38,484 bases of DNA from an uncultured Rhodospirillales bacterium (GTDB lineage Bacteria > Pseudomonadota > Alphaproteobacteria > Azospirillales > Azospirillaceae). Location: contig CAIZDL010000122.1 of NCBI GenBank assembly GCA_903931735.1, positions 1 through 38,484 on the forward strand, read 5' to 3'. Made by a program: the position numbers and the translations under genes. Of the stretch, positions 7,916 to 16,475 are shown in pieces. The stretch's first letter is position 1, and the number at the start of each line of letters is the position of its first letter. The notes under the pieces are model-generated. The model was not told the DNA's origin, searched no databases, and saw only the letters and a program-made list of their open reading frames with translations.

Positions 7916-9990
7916 CAGCGAACCGAACCGCACTCAGCAATGCTCTCCGGGAATTCCGGAACAACGATCTGATCAATGCCGAAGTCTTGTGCCGCCAAAT
8001 CTTGGGGCGCGACTCCCGCAACGCCGAGGCCTCCAATCTCCTGGCTGTCATCTGTCGCCGAACCGGACGGAAGGAGGAGGCATTACGGCTTCTGGATCGC
8101 GCGCTATCGGTTCGCCCCGGCTTCGCGCCCTATCACCTCAACCGGGGCCTCGCGCTGATCGATCTCAACCGCGCGCAGGCGGCCGTCGAATCGCTTCGCA
8201 ACTGTCTGGCGCTAAACGCCACAATGGTCGATGCCCATGCCGCCTTGGTCGATGTCTTTACCATAATGGGCGACGGGCCAAGCGCCCGCCATCATCTTGA
8301 TGCCGCGTGCCACATGGCGCCCCGCTCGGCACCTTTGGCCAACAAACTCGGGATGGCCTTGCGGCGGGAAGGGCGAAACGAAGAGGCATACGCCGCGTAT
8401 AAACGAGCGATCTCCCTCGACGACCGCTCCGCCGATCCCTATTCCAACCTCAGCGAGCTTTTGCTGGAACTCGACCGGCGAGCGGAAGCGGAGGCTGCGG
8501 CCAGGGCAGCCCTCGCGCGTCAACCGGATCATCCCGAAGCCCTTAATAATCTGGGCAATATTCTTAAAGCTCAGGGCTTATCGACGGAAGCTCTGCGCGC
8601 CTACGATAAAGCAATATCACTACGGCCCAATTTCGCCGAAGTCATATTCAATTCTGGAAACTCCCTACTCATTCAAGGAAGGCTGGGTGAGGCGATCAGC
8701 AGTTATCAAAAAGCACTCGAAATTTCTCCGCTGTTGGCGCCTTGTCATTCGAGCCTTGTCTTCGCCTATAATTATGTTCCAGGCTACGACCCCGCACAGT
8801 CATTTCGCCAGCATCTTGAGTGGGAGCGGGTCCAGGTGGGTGGGCGCGGTCTCATCGCCGCAACGACCCACCCAAACGACCGCTCTCCCGACCGACCGCT
8901 GAGAGTTGGGTATGTTTCACCAGATTTTCATCGCCACCCGGTCGGTTTCTTTCTGGAGCCGGTGCTGGCCCATCACAACTCTACACAAGTAGAAGTAATA
9001 TGCTATTCAAATTCAAGCAAAAGTGACGACATCAATGCTCAGATGCGCAGCCATGTCCAGATGTGGCGGGACGTTGGGGGAATGACGGACCCGGCATTGG
9101 CCAATTTGGTGCGCACCGACCGCATTGATATTCTGGTTGATCTTACCGGGCACACGGGGAGCCACCGCTTACTTGCTTTTGCGCAAAAGCCGGCGCCAAT
9201 TCAAATGACTTGGATGGGCTATGTCAATACCACGGGTCTCAAGGCAATGGATTATATCCTCACCGACTCGTTTCAAACACCGGAAGGCAGTTCTCAACAC
9301 TATACCGAGAAAGTCGTGCGGATGCCTCACGACTATGTTTGCTATCGGCCCCAAGAAGATTCCCCCGATGTGGCGCCACTACCGGCATTGGCGGGCATTG
9401 GCTTTACTTTTGGATGCTTCAATAACCTTGCAAAAGTCAACGATCAAGTGCTCTCTGCCTGGGCTACAATACTGCAAGCCGTGCCGGGATCGCGCCTCTT
9501 GATGATGACCCATTCACTCGGCGACTCTATGACCAATGAACGAGTGCGGGCAAGCTTAGTCGGGTATGGAGTCGAAACAGAACGACTGCACCTACAACCG
9601 GCAGCATCCCCGAAAGATGTATTGAAATGGTACAATAAAGTCGATCTTGCGCTTGATTCTTTCCCCTACGTAGGTGGGTTGACCACGATCGAAGCGTTAT
9701 GGATGGGAGTTCCAACCGTTACACTTGCCGGCGTTGGCATCGCAGGCCGCCACTCTGTCAGCCACCTATCAAACTGTGGTCTTAGTGAATTTATTACTGG
9801 GAGTGTGGCTGAGTATTGCGATCTTGCCGTACGTATTGCTAAGGCCCCCGAACAACTTGGCCAATTACGCGCCGGGTTGCGAGCCCGAATGGCGGCGGGA
9901 CCTTTGCTAGACTGGGCGGGCTTCACCCAATCACTGGAGGAACATTATCGGACGATGTGGCACACATGGTGCCGGTCCGTTGGCTGCTGA
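7912..9990 (+). CDS. TPR-containing GT41 (O-GlcNAc transferase/SPINDLY-like) glycosyltransferase
   Basis: The 692-residue protein has about seven to eight TPRs in residues 1-290 and then a GT41 catalytic region. Signatures are LRVGYVSPDFHRHPVGFF, DILVDLTGHT, IQMTWMGYVNTTG, FTFGCFNN and the nucleotide-sugar binding stretch LALDSFPYVGGLTTIEAL followed by WMGVPTVTLAG. The family transfers a sugar from a nucleotide donor to Ser/Thr or, in the HMW1C branch, to Asn of proteins in the cytoplasm. ATG at 7912 overlaps the protease stop (ATGA); an in-frame GTG at 7903 is less likely. The 3' end overlaps the convergent gene by 68 bases. Acceptor unknown; the sequon-rich PPC-repeat protein nearby is a candidate (inference). 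Confidence 0.9.
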   Translation: MTANRTALSNALREFRNNDLINAEVLCRQILGRDSRNAEASNLLAVICRRTGRKEEALRLLDRALSVRPGFAPYHLNRGLALIDLNRAQAAVESLRNCLALNATMVDAHAALVDVFTIMGDGPSARHHLDAACHMAPRSAPLANKLGMALRREGRNEEAYAAYKRAISLDDRSADPYSNLSELLLELDRRAEAEAAARAALARQPDHPEALNNLGNILKAQGLSTEALRAYDKAISLRPNFAEVIFNSGNSLLIQGRLGEAISSYQKALEISPLLAPCHSSLVFAYNYVPGYDPAQSFRQHLEWERVQVGGRGLIAATTHPNDRSPDRPLRVGYVSPDFHRHPVGFFLEPVLAHHNSTQVEVICYSNSSKSDDINAQMRSHVQMWRDVGGMTDPALANLVRTDRIDILVDLTGHTGSHRLLAFAQKPAPIQMTWMGYVNTTGLKAMDYILTDSFQTPEGSSQHYTEKVVRMPHDYVCYRPQEDSPDVAPLPALAGIGFTFGCFNNLAKVNDQVLSAWATILQAVPGSRLLMMTHSLGDSMTNERVRASLVGYGVETERLHLQPAASPKDVLKWYNKVDLALDSFPYVGGLTTIEALWMGVPTVTLAGVGIAGRHSVSHLSNCGLSEFITGSVAEYCDLAVRIAKAPEQLGQLRAGLRARMAAGPLLDWAGFTQSLEEHYRTMWHTWCRSVGC

Positions 9991-11656
9991 TCGTATCTCG
10001 CCAAGCGCCAAGGGCGTTAACCACCTGGGTCAGTGGTTCGCGCCAATCCCCCGGCGCGTTTTGGCGAAAGACACGTGCGGTGGGATACCAAGGTGAATCA
10101 TCCCTGCTAGCAAACCAACGCCAACATGAATCAAACCGGGACAATATCCATACGGACTTTCCCAAGGCTCCAGCCAGATGAACCACGGCGGTGTCGACGC
10201 TAATGACCAAATCCAGGCTGGATACTAGTGCCGCCGTATCGTTGAAATCATGAATATAGGTGGAATAATCCGCGATCTCCTGTCCACATCCGCTAATTTC
10301 CCCAACCTGCGGCCCCATTTGGAGGCTAACGAAATCAATACCGGCCACCGCCAGCACCGGCTGGAGTTCGCGCAGACGCAAGCTCCGGCGTTGATCGACC
10401 GCGCGATGCCCGGGAACATGAGCGCGTTGGCTTCCCGCCCACACAAGACCGACCCGGGGCCGCCGCCACCTCCCCAAACGCCCCGACCACGCCCCCCTGC
10501 GATCGCTCGAGGCCACAAGATATGGCACAGGTGCCTGGATGGTTTCCAAACGTTCGCCCACCAATCTGGGCACGCTCATAAGGTAAGCAAAAGTATCAAC
10601 CCGAGGAAAAGCACCGTGATGCGGCACCACTCTGGACACGCCGTGAACAGAAGAAAATAAACTGGATAGTTCATCTGGGCACGCCAACACAACATGCGCC
10701 CCCAACTCGGCAACTCTGGTGACATATCGAACAAACTGAATGGCATCACCAAATCCTTGCTCGGTTACAAGGAGGATCGTTTTGCCTTTCAATGAGCCAC
10801 CATCCCACTCACAAACCCCGACGGGCAACGGTTCCCTGAAAGTGGCGAGCCGCCGCCGCCACTCATAATCTGGCCAAGCGGCGGCCAGATTGCCAAGCGT
10901 CAGCAAAGCCAACGCGCGGCCCACTCGTGGTTGTGGCTCATTAGGTGCCAACTCAATCGCGCGTGAAAATGCGTCAATAGCACGTTCAAAATGCCGCGCC
11001 GAGGCCAATGCCCGCCCAAAATTCAGCCACCCCGCAAAATGGTCGGGCATCAATTGGGTGCCAAGATGACCAATCTCAATCGCTTCGTCAAAAGCCCCCG
11101 TCTCCTCCAGCATGGCACAAAGATAAACGGCAGCCCAACCATCCGAGGGTGCCAAAAGAAGTGCTTTTTGAGCAGCTTCAATCGCCTCTGCGAGGTAATT
11201 CAACTCATTTAGAACTCTTGAGCATTTCTTATTAACTAAAGCCGACTGAGATGCGAGAGAAAGCGCCATTCTAACCTGCGCATATGCGTCATTCCCCCTT
11301 TTTTGCCGAACAAACGCCAATGCCAAATCTGACCGCGCAATGGCATTCAAAGGATTTATCGATACCAGCGCTGCCAAATACTCGCCAGCCTCAACGGGTT
11401 GTCCCAAATCCAAGAGTAAGCTGGCCAAGGTCTGCCGCGCTTCAAGCGCATGAGGTGCGATCGAAATAACCTCTCGACAATATTGGACTGCCCCTTCCAG
11501 ATTCCCCAGCCGAATCTCAAGAAGGCAAAGATTGTAAAAAAGAACCGGAGAACGAACTTTAGATGTAGCATCAAAATAAATCTGAACAGCATCAGCATAT
11601 TGGCCGAATCTTTCCGCCTCCTGTGCTTTTCGAATTATCTCGTCGAGATTCATCAT
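9923..11656 (-). CDS. TPR protein with C-terminal GT9-like glycosyltransferase domain
   Basis: The 577-residue protein has helical TPR-like repeats in residues about 1-260 (AIDAFSRAIELAPNEPQPR is the clearest). The same C-terminal domain as its paralogs follows: EQGFGDAIQFVRYV at about residue 299, VGLVWAGSQRAH, ISVDTAVVHLAGALGKS and WYPTARVFRQNAPGDW. ATG 11656 is preferred because AGGA lies 8 bases upstream; the in-frame ATG at 11665 is the alternative. It lies 51 bases after its paralog at 11708-13651 and is probably last in a minus-strand operon. Its end overlaps the convergent GT41 gene (9923-9990). The final 25 or so residues, past GAWRDTI, look poorly conserved and lie in the overlap. 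Confidence 0.85.
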   Translation of the reverse strand: MMNLDEIIRKAQEAERFGQYADAVQIYFDATSKVRSPVLFYNLCLLEIRLGNLEGAVQYCREVISIAPHALEARQTLASLLLDLGQPVEAGEYLAALVSINPLNAIARSDLALAFVRQKRGNDAYAQVRMALSLASQSALVNKKCSRVLNELNYLAEAIEAAQKALLLAPSDGWAAVYLCAMLEETGAFDEAIEIGHLGTQLMPDHFAGWLNFGRALASARHFERAIDAFSRAIELAPNEPQPRVGRALALLTLGNLAAAWPDYEWRRRLATFREPLPVGVCEWDGGSLKGKTILLVTEQGFGDAIQFVRYVTRVAELGAHVVLACPDELSSLFSSVHGVSRVVPHHGAFPRVDTFAYLMSVPRLVGERLETIQAPVPYLVASSDRRGAWSGRLGRWRRPRVGLVWAGSQRAHVPGHRAVDQRRSLRLRELQPVLAVAGIDFVSLQMGPQVGEISGCGQEIADYSTYIHDFNDTAALVSSLDLVISVDTAVVHLAGALGKSVWILSRFDSCWRWFASRDDSPWYPTARVFRQNAPGDWREPLTQVVNALGAWRDTISSQRTGTMCATSSDNVPPVIG

Positions 11657-11707
11657 AGATAACATCCTAAAACTTTCATAAAAAATGGCATAAACTAAAT
11701 AACTCTA

Positions 11708-13651
11708 TTAAATTCCCCCGCGCTTATGAGCAACAATCGCATCAATCTGTTTCACCAGACTCTCAATAACTGCCCCCCAGTCACCGATTTTTTGTTGGCG
11801 GAATAACTTCATTGATGAATACCAAACACTATCATTACGGCCAAGCAACCAACGCCAGTCGGGGACAAAAGGCAGCAGCGTCCAAACCGGAATATTGAGA
11901 GCGCCCGCCAAGTGGGCAACCGATGTATCGACCGATATAACCAAATCAACACATGATATCGCGGCAGCCGTTTCCGCGAAATCCGTCAAAAACTCGCTTA
12001 TATCGATGACATTATTTTTACCATGGCAATAACTGATCTCATCTTTCGTAAGAGCATTTTGCATTATTATGAATAAACACCCAATAGCATCGAAAAGTTT
12101 CAAGAACACTTCAAATGCGATTGAGCGATTGGCATCATTATTATGATCTGGTTTGCCTCGCCAAACGATACCAACACGAAAATTTTTTATTTTACCAAAG
12201 CGATTGTGCCATTTTTCCACCAATGAAGGGTCGGCGGTGAGGTACGGGGTCTGACTCGGTATCGTTGCCACAGTAGTCTTGACTAACAGTGGCAGCGACA
12301 GCATGGGTACTTGGCAGTCACACCTTGGGATGTCCGCTCCATGTACAACCAAACAATCCACCCCCGTTACACTTTCGAATAAACGAGACAAAGATGCTGG
12401 ACAGTACAATATGACCTGTGCGCCTAACTCTTTAATAAGTTTCGCGTATCGTACAAACTGAATACTATCACCATATCCCTGTTCGCAATGAATTAAAATT
12501 GACTTACCGTCAAGGCGCCCCCCATCCCATAACGGGAAATTGTGATTGTGCCATTGCACCCCCTTCGATTTCCATCGCCATTCATACTTTTGCCATCCAG
12601 CTTCAAAATTCCCAACTAACAATAAAATGAAGCTTTGATGCAAGTGTGCATCCGCGTAATTAGGGTTGTAACGGAGCGCTTCGGCATAATGGTTCATAGC
12701 CTCATTAAGCCGCCCGTAATCCTTTAGTATATTGCCAAAGTTAATCCGTAAATCCGGAAAATTGGGTCTAATCCGCAAAGCTTTCATATAACAAGACACC
12801 GCCTCGTCAATGTGCCCCCGCCCTCGAAGAACATTGCCAAGGTTATTAAGTGCCTCTGGATAGTCAGGCTTTAAACGAAGCGCCTCCCTGAGACGGGCGA
12901 TGGAGGCATCAAACGCTCCCTGCCCCTGAAGCGCCACGCCAAGGTGGTTCAGGGCTTCAGCACAATCGGGCCGCATACGAAGAGCATCAGTAAAATATTG
13001 AATAGCCTCGCACAATTTCCCTTCTTCTTGATGCGATAATCCAATATTGATGAGGGCATCGAGCGAATCTGGTCTAAAGCGCAAGGCTTCCTTGTAACAA
13101 AAAATCGCCTTCTCCGTTTTCCCTTGGGCCTGAAGCGCATTGCCCAGATTGATAAGAGCATCTGGGGACTCTGGTTTTATACGTAAAATATTACTGTATT
13201 GTACAATGGCATCATCTAATCGACCCTGATCTTTATAGGCATTCCCAATATTATAGAGCGCGTTATAATAATCTGGCCTAATACACAGAGCATTCTGGTA
13301 ACATCTAATCGCGTCATCAAGACGACCCTGCCCCCGATACGCCAAACCCAAATTATATAGTGCATCGGCATTATTGGGTACCAACCGGATCGATGCCTCA
13401 ATCTCGCGGATTCCGGCGTTCGCCCTGCCGGTCTGTAGAAGTAAAGTGCCCCGAAAATATAATAAGGTGGCATTGTTGGGAGAAAGAGCAAAAGCCTGAT
13501 CATACAACCGCTCCGCTTCAACCAAGTTACCCGCTTGATGAAGCGCTCCCCCCTTGGCAATCAGTCGTTGCGCTTCTTGCTCTGAATCATCCAGCTTAAC
13601 CGCCTGAGACCGCGCCTGCTTACTACCCCCCGAACATTTCTGATTAACCAT
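11708..13651 (-). CDS. Large TPR-array protein with C-terminal GT9-like glycosyltransferase domain
   Basis: The 647-residue protein has about ten regular 34-residue TPRs (residues about 25-365; repeated ALNNLGNVLRGRG-like units). The GT9-like domain follows, with EQGYGDSIQFVRYA at about residue 390, VGIVWRGKPDHNNDANRS and ISVDTSVAHLAGALNIP. The start at 13651 is supported by GGGGGA eight bases upstream; an upstream in-frame start at 13714 lacks support. Coding sequence is noticeably AT-richer than the core genes to the right, suggesting acquisition by transfer. It lies between the methyltransferase gene (92-base gap) and its paralog (51-base gap), in the same orientation. It is presumed to glycosylate a protein or cell-surface glycan precursor; substrate unknown. 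Confidence 0.87.
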   Translation of the reverse strand: MVNQKCSGGSKQARSQAVKLDDSEQEAQRLIAKGGALHQAGNLVEAERLYDQAFALSPNNATLLYFRGTLLLQTGRANAGIREIEASIRLVPNNADALYNLGLAYRGQGRLDDAIRCYQNALCIRPDYYNALYNIGNAYKDQGRLDDAIVQYSNILRIKPESPDALINLGNALQAQGKTEKAIFCYKEALRFRPDSLDALINIGLSHQEEGKLCEAIQYFTDALRMRPDCAEALNHLGVALQGQGAFDASIARLREALRLKPDYPEALNNLGNVLRGRGHIDEAVSCYMKALRIRPNFPDLRINFGNILKDYGRLNEAMNHYAEALRYNPNYADAHLHQSFILLLVGNFEAGWQKYEWRWKSKGVQWHNHNFPLWDGGRLDGKSILIHCEQGYGDSIQFVRYAKLIKELGAQVILYCPASLSRLFESVTGVDCLVVHGADIPRCDCQVPMLSLPLLVKTTVATIPSQTPYLTADPSLVEKWHNRFGKIKNFRVGIVWRGKPDHNNDANRSIAFEVFLKLFDAIGCLFIIMQNALTKDEISYCHGKNNVIDISEFLTDFAETAAAISCVDLVISVDTSVAHLAGALNIPVWTLLPFVPDWRWLLGRNDSVWYSSMKLFRQQKIGDWGAVIESLVKQIDAIVAHKRGGI

Positions 13652-13743
13652 AAGAAATTCCCCCAAAACGAGCGCCCGCCACGCCCCGCAACCTCGGCCC
13701 GGCACATCACACACCCTACTGGGATTCTACCACGAACGACACC

Positions 13744-15294
13744 TCAGGCCTCCAATAATGCCATTCCGGCAACCTGCTTCAACAGCATATCCAAAATTCC
13801 GTTTGCAATCTGCCCATGCTCTTGCTCGGACACAACGGCGCCGGGGGTGACGCTCTGGATCTTCAGGGCGCCACCGGCAATTTGTTTGCTGATCCAGAGC
13901 GCCAACTCAGGCTTAGTCCGGCTGCCATCGAGTTGGCCTAAAAAAAGACGCGCAACCGGCTCCAACCCCACCGTTTCGCGCCGTTCATTGGTCACCGGCA
14001 GGCCGAGCCGAACTTGGTGGCGCGCCAATGCCAAAGCCTTTGGCCGTTCGCCCGCCACAGTCACCGTCAACCAAGGGTCGACCGACAGACTGATCGCACC
14101 AGCAAAGAGCAGTCGGACACTAAACTCCCGGAAAGCGGCCAGCATACGATCAACCGCATACTCAGGGTGGCGGGAACGGAAGGTTGCAACCAAGTCGCAT
14201 TCCCTAACCGGGCCAGTAGCCGTACTCTCAACAAAGTTACGAACAACCGCTGTGGTTTCCGGAGTCCGAGTTGTTAAGTTAAAATCGCCAGGACCTTTGA
14301 AAACATGAATTCCAGAAAGGTCAACCGGATTGTCGGGAGTAGGTTTTATTAACGCCCGGAGATAAAATGGCTCAAGCCGATCCGGCGTTATTGAAAGGCT
14401 TGTCTTTTGCCCCCGGCGACACAAAATAGTTTTCCTAAAACGACGATTTCTGACAAAATCCATATATTGTTCTTGGCGGATCTGATCATTTGTCGCCCCA
14501 AGCACCGAAACCACCTCTTTCGACATATTGCCCAGAAACATACTAGGCAAATCCGAGTCGCCAACATACGACAAGTCGCACGCCGCCGCACGCTCCATAA
14601 ACTCATAGAGATAAAATTGGTCGTTAACCTCCTCAAGGTGATCATGATATAAATAATAATCGCCCTGGCGCGCGAGTAACTTTTGCTCTGTGTCTAGAAC
14701 TGTTCCATACGGGCCACCGGTTGTGGCGGTACTATCACGCATGAATTTCAATAATGAACGAGCTTCTTTGACTTTACGTTCGGGTTCAGCGAAAAACTTT
14801 GCATGATATAGCATCATATCGCGAACAGACCGGACCGCATTCCAGCCAGGCAATGTATTGTAGCTAACAACGGCCAGACCAGATTCGGATAAATGTCGCT
14901 GAATAATGCCCAAAATTGCATCCTGCACCGGCTTTGCGACCCAGGAAAATACCCCGTGACAAACAATATAGTCAAACTCACCCATTTCGGCAGGAAAGTC
15001 CAAGATCGACATCGCCTCAATCTTGGCATTCTTCAATCCGGCTTCCGCAATCAGCTGTCTGCCCACCGCGATCTGGCGCTCCGACTGGTCGATGCCAAGA
15101 AACACACTGCCTGGATAGGCTGCCGCCATCGGCACCAAATTGCCCCCCGAAGCGCACCCCAGCTCCAAAACCCGCGCCTTGTGAATGTCACAAGGCGCAA
15201 GCCCCAACACCCGTCCAACTATATATTGATGCGCAATTTGAGTATCGGGATAGGAATGGCTGGTATAAGCGACTTCATCGTAACTGGTAGCCAT
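13744..15294 (-). CDS. SAM-dependent methyltransferase with methyltransferase regulatory domain (PKMT-like)
   Basis: The 516-residue protein has a class I methyltransferase fold at the N-terminus: VLELGCASGGN (residues about 42-52, SAM motif I), FLGIDQSERQI (motif II) and FDYIVCHGVFSWV (motif IV). SYNTLPGWNAVRSVRDMM and a long C-terminal part match the methyltransferase regulatory domain architecture. Rickettsial protein-lysine methyltransferases of outer-membrane proteins share this layout; many relatives are uncharacterised. ATG 15294 is chosen because GGGAG sits seven bases upstream; TTG 15300 is the alternative. It lies within a run of minus-strand glycosyltransferase genes, so it could methylate a sugar or a glycosylated protein. 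The PPC-repeat protein, in the part visible, appears free of lysine, arguing against it being a lysine-methylation target. Confidence 0.85.
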   Translation of the reverse strand: MATSYDEVAYTSHSYPDTQIAHQYIVGRVLGLAPCDIHKARVLELGCASGGNLVPMAAAYPGSVFLGIDQSERQIAVGRQLIAEAGLKNAKIEAMSILDFPAEMGEFDYIVCHGVFSWVAKPVQDAILGIIQRHLSESGLAVVSYNTLPGWNAVRSVRDMMLYHAKFFAEPERKVKEARSLLKFMRDSTATTGGPYGTVLDTEQKLLARQGDYYLYHDHLEEVNDQFYLYEFMERAAACDLSYVGDSDLPSMFLGNMSKEVVSVLGATNDQIRQEQYMDFVRNRRFRKTILCRRGQKTSLSITPDRLEPFYLRALIKPTPDNPVDLSGIHVFKGPGDFNLTTRTPETTAVVRNFVESTATGPVRECDLVATFRSRHPEYAVDRMLAAFREFSVRLLFAGAISLSVDPWLTVTVAGERPKALALARHQVRLGLPVTNERRETVGLEPVARLFLGQLDGSRTKPELALWISKQIAGGALKIQSVTPGAVVSEQEHGQIANGILDMLLKQVAGMALLEA

Positions 15295-15440
15295 ATCCAA
15301 ACTCCCGCTGTATTTACTTCACGATTATCGGCTAAACCCTGAACAGCCCAGCCAAACCTGGATTGGAAAGCAACAATATCAAGTCGATGCGACTTTCCCA
15401 GGTCAATCAAAGTAAACGTGACATCGCTCACAATGATTAG

Positions 15441-16475
15441 CTAAACTACACCCATTGCTTTGCGATAAAACGCTGTCATCTCCCGAACCAAGACCTCACT
15501 GGTAAAAGTTGATTGAAAGGTCTTGCGCCCCCCCTCAACCAAGCTCCTGCAAAGAGATGGATCGGCGAGACACCGATTGATCGCTGAGGCAAGGGCCTCC
15601 ACATCATCAGTGGGGACCAACATGCCATTAACTTCATTCTGACAATAGGCTTTTGGCCCCGCCGCCGCCGCCGTGATCAAGGGAACGCCCGCCGCCCATG
15701 CCTCAACCATCACGGTGCCAAAAGGCTCAATACGCGACGGAAACGTGCAAAGAGTGCTTGCAGCGAGCAATGCGCCCCGATCGGTGCGCCATCCAAGCCA
15801 CCGCACCCGCTGATCGACGCCAAGCGATACCGCAAGCGCCATCAACTCGGCCTTCAACGGCCCCTCACCGGCCAACCAAAGGAAAGCGCCGGGCACCATC
15901 ACCAACGCCTTTAGCAGAACATCGAGCGCCTTATGATGATGTAATCGCGCAAGCGACAACAATACCGGCACGCCTTCGGGAGTGTTCAGGCTAGCACGAT
16001 CAACTGCTGGCTGTGGTGGCAAATCAGCAAACGTATGAATACATGCGGTGGCGTTCGAGGGAGCGCCGCTGGCCACAATATGGCGCGCCAACTCATAAGT
16101 AACGCCCACAAAGAACTGACAATTTTTATAATATTTTAAATCATAAGGTCCACCAAACCAGCCGATATTCGGCACACAACTGTTCGCCGGGGCGTAAGAA
16201 CTCGCGCGCGCCATCCAAAAGTGGCAAACATCGGGTTTAAAATCACCTATTGCCTTCGCAATCACGGCCTTTGTAGACCAGCCAATCCAGGGCTGAGGAA
16301 AACGAGCATGACGAACAGGAATGCTATGCTCGGCCCACAAGGCATCGCGCAACGGGCTAGGCCGCCCAATCAGAAGTTGCTCAACTCCTGCCTTATGCAG
16401 GGCGACGACGCTATCGGAATACATGGTTTCAGCGCCGCCGTGTTCGGCGCCTGCCATGACCTGAAGAACTCTCAT
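15441..16475 (-). CDS. GT4-family glycosyltransferase
   Basis: The 344-residue protein is a GT-B retaining glycosyltransferase. The N-terminal part begins MRVLQVMAGAEHGGAET, with the glycine-rich donor loop. The C-terminal Glycos_transf_1 domain contains LLSLARLHHHKALDVLL, WLAGEGPLKAEL and the E-x7-E-type signature IEPFGTVMVEAWAAGVP. It likely adds a sugar to a lipid-linked or protein-linked glycan at the cytoplasmic face. ATG 16475 overlaps the stop of the upstream GT9 gene (ATGA) and follows GGAAGGAG, so the two are translationally coupled. A longer frame to 16508 is not supported. Confidence 0.9.
   Translation of the reverse strand: MRVLQVMAGAEHGGAETMYSDSVVALHKAGVEQLLIGRPSPLRDALWAEHSIPVRHARFPQPWIGWSTKAVIAKAIGDFKPDVCHFWMARASSYAPANSCVPNIGWFGGPYDLKYYKNCQFFVGVTYELARHIVASGAPSNATACIHTFADLPPQPAVDRASLNTPEGVPVLLSLARLHHHKALDVLLKALVMVPGAFLWLAGEGPLKAELMALAVSLGVDQRVRWLGWRTDRGALLAASTLCTFPSRIEPFGTVMVEAWAAGVPLITAAAAGPKAYCQNEVNGMLVPTDDVEALASAINRCLADPSLCRSLVEGGRKTFQSTFTSEVLVREMTAFYRKAMGVV

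Noticed and set aside
8297-8902. 201-codon plus-strand ORF within the GT41 gene
   Set aside because: Different frame of a gene with clear TPR/GT41 homology; composition is Arg/Ser/Pro-rich as typical of shadow frames in GC-rich DNA.
15219-15431. 70-codon minus-strand ORF between GT4 and the methyltransferase
   Set aside because: Overlaps the methyltransferase start by about 75 bases in another frame and lacks a Shine-Dalgarno; its first 40 residues look faintly protein-like, so it is only marginally rejected.
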